A stretch of 64,000 nucleotides of DNA from Cetobacterium sp050033475 (GCF_050033475.1 NZ_CP188319.1:868001-932000); one strand, 5' to 3'; positions 24,154 through 34,095 are shown, counted from the first letter of the stretch. Numbers and translations: made by a program. The notes: generated by a model from the letters alone, not told the origin.

Positions 24154-26892
24154 ATGAGTAGAAATAGTATTACATTGGAAAATGAAGTATTTTTCATGCT
24201 TAAAACAGATGAAAAAGGGCCTTATATAGCAACTGTTAACTCTCAAGGAGAGATAATAACAGAATTAGAGAATATAGAAGTTGAAAAAGAAAGTACAAAA
24301 AACATATTAAATTTTATAAAAGAAATAAAGAACGATAGCTTTTTTATAGATTGGAATACAGATTTAAAAGAAGTGTATGTGGAAGAGAATCCTGAAATTT
24401 TGGAATTACTTCAAGAACATGAAAATTTCATATCTGAAAACTTTAAAACTATAAAATGGTATTTAGAGAATAATACAATTTCTCTTTCGATAAATGAAGC
24501 ACAGAATAAAGAGGGATTTTTAGTAGCTGAATTGGTTTTAAATCATGAAATTAAAAACTTTTCAATTATTACTGAGGAATATCTTTATTTTCAAGATGGT
24601 ATTTATAAAATAGAAAACTTTGCAGATGGAATTCATTTTTTAAATGATATAACTAGAGAGTTTCCAGAAACTGAAGTTGAGAAGATAATAACTTTAGCAA
24701 ATTTTTATTTTAAAGGGTTAGAGATAGAATATTTAGATTATGGTTTAGAACCAGGGGAAATAAAAAAAATAGTTCCTCAATTAACTATTGAGAAAATATC
24801 ACAGGACAATAGTTTATATTTAAAAATAACAATTATGATATCAACTATGGATTATGATTTTTTAAAGAATCATCAAATAGAAGAAGTTTTAATTTTAAAT
24901 AAATTAGAAAAAAAGATATCTATATGTTCTTTAGATTTAAGTATTTTAAAAGATGTTGTGGAAGATATTGTTAAGGTATTATCTAAACATCAAAGAAGTG
25001 TAAAAATAAAATCAGGTTATTATATAGATGAGGATAATTATGTAATTCTTCAGGAGAAATTAGCTAGAGAGTTCATTACAAAAGAATTATTACAACTAGC
25101 AGGGAAGTATAAAGTAGTTGGAACAGATAAACTTAGAAAATATAATATTAAAACTGTGAAACCAAAGGTAGTTGGAACATTTAAACATTCAATAGATTTC
25201 TTAGAAGGAGATGTTCAACTGGAAATAGAGGGAGAAAAGTTCTCTATTTTAGATGTTTTAAATTCTTTTAAAAAAGATTCATATATAGTTTTAAGTGACG
25301 GAACTAACGCTTTAATCAATAGAAAATATATTGAAAAGTTAGAGAGAGTATTTAAAAATAATAATGATGAAAATGTTAAAATTTCATTTTTTGATTTACC
25401 TATAATAGATGATTTAATAGAGGATAAAATATTTAGTAATGAGTTAAATAAGAGTAAGGAATTCTTTATGGGAATCAATAGCATAAAGGATTATCCAGCT
25501 GAAGTTCCTGGAATTAGGGCAACCTTAAGAGAATATCAAGAATATGGTTATAAATGGTTAGCATATTTAATAGATAATAGTTTAGGTGGATGTCTAGCTG
25601 ATGATATGGGACTTGGAAAAACTTTACAAGCAATAACTTTAATAACAAAATTACATGAAAAGAAACGTAAAAAAACCTTGGTAATTATGCCAAAAAGTTT
25701 AATTTATAACTGGGAAAGTGAGATAAAGAAGTTTAGTCCAGGATTAAGATGTGGAATTTATTATGGAAACTTTAGAAATATTGATGTTTTAAAGGAATGT
25801 GATGTTTTATTAACAACATATGGAACCATAAGAAATGATATAGAACTTTTAAAGGAAAGAAATTTTGATTTAATCATTTTAGATGAATCTCAAAATATAA
25901 AAAACGTTAATGCTCAGACAACAAAGGCAGTAATGCTTTTAAATTCTAAATATAGAATAGCTCTAAGTGGAACACCAATAGAAAATAATTTAGCAGAATT
26001 ATACTCGCTATTTAGATTTTTAAATCCTTCTATGTTTGGAACTTTAGAAGAGTTTAATAATTACTATGGAAATCCAATACAAAGAGATAATGATCAAGAT
26101 GCAATTGAAGAGTTAAAAAGAAAAATATATCCATTTATATTGAGAAGGGTAAAAAAAGAAGTTTTAAAAGACTTACCTGAGAAGATAGAAAAAACATTAT
26201 TTATAGAAATGAATAGTGAGCAAAAGAAATTATATGAAGAGAGAAGAGCTTACTATTATAAAATGATTAATAGTCAAATAAAAGAACATGGAATTGGAAA
26301 AACACAATTTTTTATATTGCAAGCCTTAAATGAATTAAGACAGATAACAAGTTGTCCTGAAGTAAAAAATAGCTTAGTTAGTTCTAGTAAAAGAGAAGTT
26401 TTAATAAATAATATAAAGGATGCTGTAGAAAATGACCATAAGGTTTTAGTATTTACCAATTATATAACATCTATAGAAAATATTTGTAAGGACTTAGATG
26501 AATATGGAATAAAGTATTTATCTATGACAGGAGCAACAAAGGATAGACAAGGACTTGTAGATAAGTTTCAAAAAGATAAAAAATATAAAGTTTTTGTAAT
26601 GACTCTTAAAACAGGAGGAGTTGGACTTAACTTAACTGCCGCAGATACAATATTTATATATGATCCTTGGTGGAATAAAACAGTAGAAAACCAAGCGGTA
26701 GATAGAGCTTATAGACTAGGACAGGATAGAACAGTATTTTCTTATAAATTAATACTTAAAGATACAATTGAGGAAAAAATTCTAAAATTACAAGAAAGCA
26801 AAAGTCAATTATTGGATAATTTAATTGCTGATGAGGGGGCTTCAATTAAAACTTTAACAGAGAAAGATATTGAGTTTATATTAGGGGATTAG
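24154..26892 (+). CDS. SNF2-family DEAD/H helicase/translocase
   Basis: A 912-residue protein of the bacterial SNF2 (RapA/HepA-like) group of ATP-driven DNA translocases. The N-terminal 440 residues are charged and resemble the SNF2-associated region of bacterial members. The motor spans about 455-905: Walker A DDMGLGKT (around 481-488), motif II as DESQ (around 578), motif III LSGTPIENN, and C-terminal motifs GGVGLNLTAADTIF and the QAVDRAYRLGQ arginine-finger segment. No SWIM zinc finger is visible. It has its own promoter and is followed 11 bases later by a large unknown gene. The target is unknown; transcription recycling or chromosome maintenance are possibilities. Confidence 0.9.
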   Translation: MSRNSITLENEVFFMLKTDEKGPYIATVNSQGEIITELENIEVEKESTKNILNFIKEIKNDSFFIDWNTDLKEVYVEENPEILELLQEHENFISENFKTIKWYLENNTISLSINEAQNKEGFLVAELVLNHEIKNFSIITEEYLYFQDGIYKIENFADGIHFLNDITREFPETEVEKIITLANFYFKGLEIEYLDYGLEPGEIKKIVPQLTIEKISQDNSLYLKITIMISTMDYDFLKNHQIEEVLILNKLEKKISICSLDLSILKDVVEDIVKVLSKHQRSVKIKSGYYIDEDNYVILQEKLAREFITKELLQLAGKYKVVGTDKLRKYNIKTVKPKVVGTFKHSIDFLEGDVQLEIEGEKFSILDVLNSFKKDSYIVLSDGTNALINRKYIEKLERVFKNNNDENVKISFFDLPIIDDLIEDKIFSNELNKSKEFFMGINSIKDYPAEVPGIRATLREYQEYGYKWLAYLIDNSLGGCLADDMGLGKTLQAITLITKLHEKKRKKTLVIMPKSLIYNWESEIKKFSPGLRCGIYYGNFRNIDVLKECDVLLTTYGTIRNDIELLKERNFDLIILDESQNIKNVNAQTTKAVMLLNSKYRIALSGTPIENNLAELYSLFRFLNPSMFGTLEEFNNYYGNPIQRDNDQDAIEELKRKIYPFILRRVKKEVLKDLPEKIEKTLFIEMNSEQKKLYEERRAYYYKMINSQIKEHGIGKTQFFILQALNELRQITSCPEVKNSLVSSSKREVLINNIKDAVENDHKVLVFTNYITSIENICKDLDEYGIKYLSMTGATKDRQGLVDKFQKDKKYKVFVMTLKTGGVGLNLTAADTIFIYDPWWNKTVENQAVDRAYRLGQDRTVFSYKLILKDTIEEKILKLQESKSQLLDNLIADEGASIKTLTEKDIEFILGD

Positions 26893-26903
26893 GAGAGTAG
26901 AAT

Positions 26904-28661
26904 ATGGCGATAAGTAAAGAAAGATTCAGAAAGGCTTTAAATGATTATTACAGTAGAGAAATATTATTTAAATTATTTAAAAGATATTTTTTAGACTGGA
27001 TAGCAGATGGATATATAGGAAGTAACCTAGGGCTTTTTGAAATCTCTCTAATATCTGAAACAACAAATAAGCAGACATTTTTAGAGCTTATGGAACAGAT
27101 ATTTTCCAAGGAAGAGATATTTAAAAATATATATAGTTCTTTTTCTAAGGAAGTTCAAGCTGTATTTGAGGAAATAGCTTGGAATGGAAAATTTTTAATA
27201 AAAGATAGAAGCATATATTTAAAAGGTGAAAAGAACTATGATTTAAATAGTGATTTAAAAGATGAATTTTTATTTTTTAAGATAGATGGAGATATGAAAA
27301 AAGGAGAGTTTCTATATCTTCATAATGACATAGTGAGAGTAATGAGACAATTTTTACCAAAGCCTAAGGAATATCATATATATGCAACTTCAGAAAATGC
27401 AAAATATAAAAGCTCTAATGAAGATAGTATATTAGAGAATTTAAAAATATATTATGATTTTTATAAACAGGGTGGAATGCAATTATCATCTAGTGGAAAA
27501 CTTTTAAAAGAATCTAAAAATAATATGAAAAAATATTGTAATATAGATGAATTTTATCAGGAATCTAAGGACTTAGATTACTTAAAAACAGAAACAATAG
27601 CACTTTTCTTTTTTCTATTAAAGGAGGAGTATTTAGTAGATTCATTTATGCAAGTTAGTAATATTAAAGAAATAGTAAATAAATTTTTAGATGGTGAACT
27701 TATAAAAGATGATAAAGGTGAATATATTACATTATTCTTAAACTATTTAAAAGGAATAAAGAATATTTCTAACTCTAGAGATGAAATAAAAAGAGGATTA
27801 CAGACTATAAAGATGGTACTGAAGGAATTTCCTGAGGATAAACCAGTATCTATAAAAAATATAGTTAATAGAATATTATTTAGAGATGATTTTATAGAAA
27901 TTATAGATGTAGAGGAAGCTTATAATAGTATTTATATTAATGAAGCTAATTATGAAAGAACAAGAATATTAAATTATAATAAATATTTAGCATATGTAGT
28001 TGTACCATTTGTTAAATCAGTATTTTTTATATTAGCTACATTAGGTGTTGTAGAAGTTTATTATGACCAACCTTCTATTAATAATTCATTATATTTAAAG
28101 AATGGATATTTAAGTAAGTATGATGGATTAAAATATGTAAAATTAACAGCTCTAGGTAGATATATTTTAGGAATGACAGAGGATTATGATTTTAAAATTA
28201 CTAAGGAAGAAGGAGAAGTTTATCTAGATGAAGATAGACTTATAGCAACTATTCTAGGAGATGCACCAATAAAAACAATGTATTTGGAAAAAGTTGGGCA
28301 TAGAATAGCTCCTAATAAATTCAAAGTTGAAAAGCTTAGTTTTTTAAAAGGAATAGAGTCATCCCAAGATATAATTGAAAGAATAGAAGAGTTTAGAGAG
28401 AAAATAACAGAAAGTTATTCAGAAATTTGGATGGAGTTTTTTGAAGAGATGGAAAGAAAAAGTAATTCAGTAACATGTGTATCAGAATATACAGTATTAA
28501 AGCTTCAAAATGAAAAGGATTTAATAATGGCTTTAACTAAGGATATGAGATTTAAAAGCTTAGTATTGAAGGGTGAAGATTATCATATTTTAGTAAAAAA
28601 TGAAAATGTTGAAAAGGTAAAAGAATTATTTAAAGAATATGGATATTATGTGAATATGTAG
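26904..28661 (+). CDS. Unknown 585-residue protein paired with the SNF2 helicase
   Basis: I do not recognise this protein with confidence. It is soluble, charged and probably mostly helical, with a winged-helix-like patch around YLKYVKLTALGRYILGM-type residues (about 400-430, TALGRYIL). The C-terminal 60 residues (VLKLQNEKDLIMALTKDM, VKELFKEYGYYV) resemble the C-terminal part of XPB/Ssl2-type helicase-associated (Helicase_C_3-like) domains, where a residue-by-residue scan of low-complexity positions is needed to be sure. It begins 11 bases after the SNF2 gene behind AGGAGAG and ends at a strong terminator, so the two form a two-gene unit. A shared complex with the helicase is inferred from position only. 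Confidence 0.72.
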   Translation: MAISKERFRKALNDYYSREILFKLFKRYFLDWIADGYIGSNLGLFEISLISETTNKQTFLELMEQIFSKEEIFKNIYSSFSKEVQAVFEEIAWNGKFLIKDRSIYLKGEKNYDLNSDLKDEFLFFKIDGDMKKGEFLYLHNDIVRVMRQFLPKPKEYHIYATSENAKYKSSNEDSILENLKIYYDFYKQGGMQLSSSGKLLKESKNNMKKYCNIDEFYQESKDLDYLKTETIALFFFLLKEEYLVDSFMQVSNIKEIVNKFLDGELIKDDKGEYITLFLNYLKGIKNISNSRDEIKRGLQTIKMVLKEFPEDKPVSIKNIVNRILFRDDFIEIIDVEEAYNSIYINEANYERTRILNYNKYLAYVVVPFVKSVFFILATLGVVEVYYDQPSINNSLYLKNGYLSKYDGLKYVKLTALGRYILGMTEDYDFKITKEEGEVYLDEDRLIATILGDAPIKTMYLEKVGHRIAPNKFKVEKLSFLKGIESSQDIIERIEEFREKITESYSEIWMEFFEEMERKSNSVTCVSEYTVLKLQNEKDLIMALTKDMRFKSLVLKGEDYHILVKNENVEKVKELFKEYGYYVNM

Positions 28662-28666
28662 TATCC

Positions 28667-28703
28667 AATAGCTGAAGGAAAATATCTTTCAGCTATTTTT
28701 TTT
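28667..28703 (+). terminator. Intrinsic terminator after the SNF2 unit
   Basis: Ten-base perfect stem aatagctgaa/ttcagctatt (28667-28676 with 28688-28697), 11-base loop and a T-run. Confidence 0.92.
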
Positions 28704-28736
28704 AGGGTATAATATAAAAAGGGGTGAGGAGGAGAG

Positions 28737-31700
28737 ATGGAAAAAAATTTCGTACACTTACATCTTCATAGTGAATATAGTTTATTAGATGGTGTTGGAA
28801 AAATAGATGAATACATTGAAAGAGCTAAAAAGCTTAAAATGAAAGCCATAGGAATAACAGACCATGGAAATATGTTTGGAGCTTTAGAGATGTATAAAAA
28901 AGCCATTAAGGCTGGTATAAAACCAATAATAGGAACAGAGGCTTATATATCAGAATTTGAAATGGAAAAAAAAGAGGGAAGAAACTTTCATTTAATTCTT
29001 CTAGCCAAAAATGAAATAGGTTATAAAAATTTAATGAAAATAAGTTCTCAGGGGTTTTTAAATGGATTTTATTATAAACCTAGAGTTGATAAAAAATTTT
29101 TAAAGGAACATAAGGAAGGAATCATTGCTCTATCTGCCTGTATGCAGGGAGAAATTTCTAGAAGGTTTTTAGATAGAGAATCGGAAGAGGATTTAAAAAG
29201 AGTAATAGATGAATATATAGATATTTTTGGAAAAGAGGATTTTTATATTGAAGTTCAAGGAAATGGTATAGAAAACCAAGCTTTTTTAAATAGAAAATTA
29301 AGAGATTTAGCTATAAAAAATGATTTAAAGTTAGTAGCAACAAATGATACTCACTATGTTTATAAGGGAGATCATGAGTTACAAGATATACTTCTTTGTA
29401 TTCAAACAGGAAGTAAAGTAAAAGATGAAAATAGGATGAAAATAGAAACACAGGAATTATTTTTAAAAAGTAGAGAGGAAATGATTGAATCTTTAGGGGA
29501 AGATTATATAGAAGCAATTAATGAAAGTGAAAAAATAGCTGAAAAATGTAATTTAAATATAGACTTCGGAACATTTAAATTTCCTCATTATGAAATTCCT
29601 ACCTGTGTAAAAAATATAGATGATTTTTTAAAAAAATTAGTTTATATGGGATTAACTAAAAGATATCCAGATGGAATTAAAGAAGAGGTATTAGAAAGAG
29701 CAGAGTATGAATTAAATGTAATAAAAGAGATGGGATATTCAGGATATTTTGTGGTTGTGTGGGACTTTATAGATTATGGAAAAAAACATAATATTCCTAT
29801 AGGTCCTGGTAGAGGATCTGCTGCAGGAAGTATTGTAGCCTATGCTTTAGGAATAACTCAATTGGATCCTTTGGAATATAATTTAATTTTTGAGAGATTT
29901 TTAAATCCTCAAAGGATATCAATGCCAGATATAGATATAGATATTTGTCAGGAAAAAAGAGGAGAATTATTAAATTACGTCAGTGAAAAATACGGACATG
30001 ATAAAGTTGCTCAAATAATAACTTTTGGAACAATGAAGGCAAGAGCAGCTATAAGGGACGTAGGAAGAGTGCTAGATATTCCCATAGGAAAAATTGATAA
30101 AATAGCAAAGTTAATTCCAGGGACTTATACTTTAGAGAGAGCTTTAAGTGAAATTGAAGAAATAAAGAAAGAATATAATGAAGATAAAGAAATACAAAGG
30201 GTTATGGATTTCTCAAAAAGACTAGAAAATAAAGTTAGACATGCTTCTATTCATGCTGCGGGAGTTGTTATAACGAAGGATCCTCTAGAACAAACAGTTC
30301 CTTTGTACAGCGATAATAAAGAAAAAACTGTAGCTACTCAGTATCAAATGAAGGAATTAGAAGAATTAGGTCTTTTAAAAATGGACTTTTTAGGACTTAG
30401 AAATCTTACAAATTTACAGAGAACTGTAGATTATATAAAAGAAGACTTAAATAAGGATATTATTTTAGAAAAAATAAATTTAAATAAGAAAGAAGTCTAT
30501 GAAATGCTATCTAAGGGTGATAGTTTAGGAGTATTTCAACTGGAATCAAATGGGATTAGAAAAATTTTAACAAGAATGAAACCAGATTGTTTTCAAGATA
30601 TAATAGCTTTATTAGCTCTTTATAGACCAGGACCTTTAGGATCTGGGATGGTAGATAATTTTATAAATGGGAAAAATGGGATTCAAGAAATTGTCTATCC
30701 CCATGATGACTTAAAGGATATCTTAAAGGAAACCTATGGAGTTATATTATATCAAGAACAAGTAATGAAAATAGCAAATATAATGGCAAATTATACTTTG
30801 GGAGAAGCGGATTTGCTTAGAAGAGCAATGGGAAAAAAAGATATCCATATAATGGAAGAAAATAAGGATAAATTTATAAAAAGATCTTTAAAAAATGGAT
30901 ATACAGAGGAAAAAGCTCAGGAAATATTTTACTTGATAGATAAATTTGCAGGTTATGGATTTAATAAATCCCATTCGGCAGCCTATGCATTGATAGCTTA
31001 TTGGACAGCTTATTTTAAATGTTTTTATCCTCAATATTATTATGCAGCTATATTAACTTCAGAAAAAAACAATATAGAAAATGTTGCATTTTATGTGGAG
31101 GATGCAAAACTTCATGGAATTTCTTTAAAATTACCAGATATAAATAGACCTCAAAGTAAGTTTATAGTTGAAGGAAAAAGCATTATATTTTCCTTAGCAG
31201 CAATAAAGAATGTTGGAGAAAGTTTGGCAGAGGGTTTAAAATTAGAGATAGTTGAAAATGGAAAATTTGATTCCTATGAAGATTTTGTTTATAGAGGTAA
31301 AAAATATGGACTAAATAAAAAATCTATCGAATCATTGATTTTTTCTGGGGCTCTAGATAGTTTAAATGGAAGTAGAAAACAAAAATATTTTGCCTTAGAA
31401 AAAGTAATTGAATATAGTAATAAAAGAGCTAAGGAAGATGAAATTCAACAGATGAATTTATTTGGAGAAGCAAAATCAGAAATAATACACTTTAATTTAC
31501 CAGAGGTTGGAGAATATACACTGGAAGAGAAACTAGAAAGAGAGAAAGAATTTCTAGGGTTCTATTATAGTGCGCATCCTCTAGATAAATTTAAAAATTT
31601 TGTTGAAGCCTATAAATTTCAAGGGATATCAGAAATTAAACAGGAAAATCAGATGCACATAATTAAAACCTATGGTATACTTAGAGAGTTAAAAAAGGTT

Positions 31701-32153
31701 ATTACAAAACGTAGTGGAGAAGAAATGATGATCTTTGGTTTAGAAGATTTTTTTGATTCTATAGGAGGGATAATTTTTCCAAAGGAATATTCTAAATATG
31801 TTCATTTTATGACAGAAGGGAAACCTATGTATATAGAAGGAAATATACAAAGTGATTATTTTAATGGAGTAGAAAATAAAAAAATAGTTGTAAAACATAT
31901 AGATTTTTTAGATTCTTATCACGGTGAAAGAGGAAATAAATTATATATTTTATTAAAAGAAGAAGATAAAAATAAATTTAATTCTTTAAAGGAATTACTT
32001 CGTGAAAATATAGGAGAAGTGCCTCTTTATTTTGCTATAAAAACAGAGAATACAAAGGAAGTTAAGCAAAGTAAATATAAAATAAAACCAACAAGATTGT
32101 TTATAGATAAGGTAATTTCTCTTTTAGGAAAAAATTCCATAACAGTGAAATAA
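28737..32153 (+). CDS. dnaE: DNA polymerase III alpha subunit
   Basis: Replicative DNA polymerase of the DnaE class. The 1138-residue protein begins with the PHP domain (HLHLHSEYSLLDG at residues 7-19, ITDHGNMFG near 42). The polymerase motifs include GPGRGSAAGSIVAYALGI (near 360-377) and the catalytic Asp cluster MPDIDIDIC (near 397-405). Fingers, beta-binding and C-terminal OB regions follow. There is no 3'-5' exonuclease insertion, so this is DnaE, not PolC. A GAGGAGGAG site precedes the ATG. It is a monocistronic unit between a terminator and the acc operon promoter. Confidence 0.97.
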   Translation: MEKNFVHLHLHSEYSLLDGVGKIDEYIERAKKLKMKAIGITDHGNMFGALEMYKKAIKAGIKPIIGTEAYISEFEMEKKEGRNFHLILLAKNEIGYKNLMKISSQGFLNGFYYKPRVDKKFLKEHKEGIIALSACMQGEISRRFLDRESEEDLKRVIDEYIDIFGKEDFYIEVQGNGIENQAFLNRKLRDLAIKNDLKLVATNDTHYVYKGDHELQDILLCIQTGSKVKDENRMKIETQELFLKSREEMIESLGEDYIEAINESEKIAEKCNLNIDFGTFKFPHYEIPTCVKNIDDFLKKLVYMGLTKRYPDGIKEEVLERAEYELNVIKEMGYSGYFVVVWDFIDYGKKHNIPIGPGRGSAAGSIVAYALGITQLDPLEYNLIFERFLNPQRISMPDIDIDICQEKRGELLNYVSEKYGHDKVAQIITFGTMKARAAIRDVGRVLDIPIGKIDKIAKLIPGTYTLERALSEIEEIKKEYNEDKEIQRVMDFSKRLENKVRHASIHAAGVVITKDPLEQTVPLYSDNKEKTVATQYQMKELEELGLLKMDFLGLRNLTNLQRTVDYIKEDLNKDIILEKINLNKKEVYEMLSKGDSLGVFQLESNGIRKILTRMKPDCFQDIIALLALYRPGPLGSGMVDNFINGKNGIQEIVYPHDDLKDILKETYGVILYQEQVMKIANIMANYTLGEADLLRRAMGKKDIHIMEENKDKFIKRSLKNGYTEEKAQEIFYLIDKFAGYGFNKSHSAAYALIAYWTAYFKCFYPQYYYAAILTSEKNNIENVAFYVEDAKLHGISLKLPDINRPQSKFIVEGKSIIFSLAAIKNVGESLAEGLKLEIVENGKFDSYEDFVYRGKKYGLNKKSIESLIFSGALDSLNGSRKQKYFALEKVIEYSNKRAKEDEIQQMNLFGEAKSEIIHFNLPEVGEYTLEEKLEREKEFLGFYYSAHPLDKFKNFVEAYKFQGISEIKQENQMHIIKTYGILRELKKVITKRSGEEMMIFGLEDFFDSIGGIIFPKEYSKYVHFMTEGKPMYIEGNIQSDYFNGVENKKIVVKHIDFLDSYHGERGNKLYILLKEEDKNKFNSLKELLRENIGEVPLYFAIKTENTKEVKQSKYKIKPTRLFIDKVISLLGKNSITVK

Positions 32154-32154
32154 A

Positions 32155-32168
32155 ATTACAGCTGTAAT
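32155..32168. promoter_or_regulatory. 14-base perfect palindrome upstream of the acc promoter
   Basis: attacag/ctgtaat is a perfect spacerless palindrome six bases before the -35 box of the acc operon. It has no T-run after it, so it is not a terminator for dnaE; an operator is the better guess. Confidence 0.4.
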
Positions 32169-32174
32169 GTGAAG

Positions 32175-32203
32175 TTGAAGGTTTTTTCAAAGTATGCTAA
32201 AAT
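32175..32203 (+). promoter_or_regulatory. Promoter of the acc-asp23-nusB operon
   Basis: TTGAAG (32175-32180), 17 bases and TAAAAT (32198-32203) with an extended TG at 32195-32196. Confidence 0.68.
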
Positions 32204-32229
32204 TAAGAAAAAACAGGTAGGAGGTTTTT

Positions 32230-32661
32230 GTGAAAAAAGAAGGATTTAACATAGAAAGTTTAATAAAGATATTAGATAAAAACAAATTAACAGAGTTAGA
32301 TTATCAGGATTCAAAACTAAAAATAACTATAAAAAAGCCTGCTGAAGCAGTTGAAAACATAGTTACTCAAGAAAAGAAAAAAGTTTCAGTTGAAAAAACT
32401 CCGAAGGTAAAGGATGAAATAATAGAGATCCTATCAGATTCTATTGGTAGATTTTTTTACAAAGATAATTCAGGAAATAGTATTGTTTCAGTTGGAGATA
32501 CTATAAAAGTTGGTCAAGATATAGGATATATTTCAACAATAGGTGTTAAAAATATTGTTAAATCCACAGTTGCTGGAGAAATAGTAGAAATAGCTATAGA
32601 TAATGGTGGAATAGCTGATTACGGAAAAGTATTATTGAAAGTAAAAACTAGATCTAATTAA
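32230..32661 (+). CDS. BCCP-like protein (AccB family) lacking the biotinyl lysine
   Basis: By length (143), order and position this is AccB, the biotin carboxyl carrier protein of acetyl-CoA carboxylase. The N-terminal helix region (IESLIKILDKNKLTELDY), a charged linker and a C-terminal biotinyl fold (about 62-140; VGDTIKVGQDIGYI, AGEIVEIAIDNGG) all fit. However, the biotinylation motif EAMKM is replaced by STIGV: the acceptor Lys position is Gly105. It therefore cannot be biotinylated in the normal way. Plant BADC proteins are similar BCCP homologues without the Lys that restrain the enzyme, so a structural or inhibitory role is possible. Translation starts at GTG 32230 after TAGGAGG. accC follows after 26 bases. 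Confidence 0.82.
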   Translation: MKKEGFNIESLIKILDKNKLTELDYQDSKLKITIKKPAEAVENIVTQEKKKVSVEKTPKVKDEIIEILSDSIGRFFYKDNSGNSIVSVGDTIKVGQDIGYISTIGVKNIVKSTVAGEIVEIAIDNGGIADYGKVLLKVKTRSN

Positions 32662-32687
32662 TTTAGGCTAACTAGGAGGAAATATTA

Positions 32688-34034
32688 ATGTTTAAAAAGA
32701 TACTTATTGCAAATAGAGGAGAGATAGCTGTAAGAATAATTAGAGCTGCTCGTGAATTAGGAATAAAAACTGTAGCTGTTTATTCAGAAGCAGATAAAAA
32801 TAGTTTACACGTAAAATTAGCAGATGAAGCTGTATGTATAGGTGGGAATTTAAGTACAGAATCTTATTTAAAAATACCAAATATATTAGCAGCAGCAGAA
32901 GTAACAGGAGCAAATGCAATTCATCCTGGATATGGATTTTTATCTGAGAATGCAAGATTTGCAAGAATATGTGAAAATCACAATATAACTTTCATAGGAC
33001 CAAGACCAGAAGCAATAGAAAAAATGGGAGATAAAGCTACAGCTAGACAAACAGCAATAGAAAACCATGTTCCTTTAACTAATGGAACTGGAATTGTTAG
33101 AGATATTCAAGAAGCTAAAATTGAAGTTGAAAATAGAATAGGATACCCAGTTATGATTAAAGCTACTGCTGGTGGAGGTGGAAAGGGAATGAGAATTGCT
33201 AGAAACCCTCAAGAACTTGAAACTAATATAGTAGCAGCACAAAATGAAGCAGATGCAGCCTTTGGAAATCCAGATGTATATATTGAAAAATTTGTAGAAA
33301 ATCCTAAGCATGTGGAAGTACAAATATTAGGAGATAAATATGGAAATGTAATTCATCTAGGAGAAAGAAACTGTTCAATCCAACGTAGACATCAGAAGTT
33401 AATAGAAGAAGCTCCTTCTTTTGGATTGCCTGAAGATGTTAGAAAAGCCATGGGAGAAGCAGCTGTAAAATTAGCTAAGGCTATAAACTATGATTCTGCA
33501 GGAACTTTAGAATTCTTAGTTGATAAGGATAATAAATTCTATTTCATGGAAATGAATACAAGAGTTCAGGTAGAACATACAGTTACAGAGATGGTAACAG
33601 GAGTAGATATAATTAAATTACAAATAAAAATAGCAGAGGGAGAAAAATTAAATATATCTCAGGAAGATATAGTTTTATTTGGACATGCTATTGAGTGTAG
33701 AATAAATGCAGAGGATACAGAAAATAATTTCTTACCTTCTCCAGGGGTTATTGAGAAATATATTCCTTCTGGTGGACCAGGAGTAAGAATTGATTCTCAT
33801 TCTTATCAAGGATATGAGATATCTCCTTATTATGATTCAATGATTGGAAAATTAATTGTTCATGGAGTAGATAGAGAAGAGGCTATTTCTAGAATGAAAA
33901 GAGCGTTAAAAGAGTTTATAATTGAAGGAATAGATACAACAATACCTTTCCATTTAGAAGTTTTAGATAATGAAGTTTATAAATCAGGAGATGTAACAAC
34001 TAAGTTTATTGAAGAAAATTTTTCAAATAAATAA
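32688..34034 (+). CDS. accC: Biotin carboxylase subunit of acetyl-CoA carboxylase
   Basis: Carboxylates biotin using ATP and bicarbonate, the first half-reaction of malonyl-CoA synthesis. 448 residues in the usual three-part ATP-grasp order: N-terminal KILIANRGEIAVRIIRAARELG, HPGYGFLSENARFA, the glycine-rich ATP loop KATAGGGGKGMRIA, EKFVENPKHVEVQILGD, and the catalytic segment with MEMNTRVQVEHTVTEMVTG. All active-site residues I can read are intact, in contrast to the preceding BCCP-like protein. AGGAGG precedes the ATG. It needs a biotinylated carrier, which must then be encoded elsewhere. Confidence 0.97.
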   Translation: MFKKILIANRGEIAVRIIRAARELGIKTVAVYSEADKNSLHVKLADEAVCIGGNLSTESYLKIPNILAAAEVTGANAIHPGYGFLSENARFARICENHNITFIGPRPEAIEKMGDKATARQTAIENHVPLTNGTGIVRDIQEAKIEVENRIGYPVMIKATAGGGGKGMRIARNPQELETNIVAAQNEADAAFGNPDVYIEKFVENPKHVEVQILGDKYGNVIHLGERNCSIQRRHQKLIEEAPSFGLPEDVRKAMGEAAVKLAKAINYDSAGTLEFLVDKDNKFYFMEMNTRVQVEHTVTEMVTGVDIIKLQIKIAEGEKLNISQEDIVLFGHAIECRINAEDTENNFLPSPGVIEKYIPSGGPGVRIDSHSYQGYEISPYYDSMIGKLIVHGVDREEAISRMKRALKEFIIEGIDTTIPFHLEVLDNEVYKSGDVTTKFIEENFSNK

Positions 34035-34095
34035 AAAAAAACAGAAAAAATAATAAAATTAGTATATAATTTAATAAATATCAGGGGGTGTTTTT

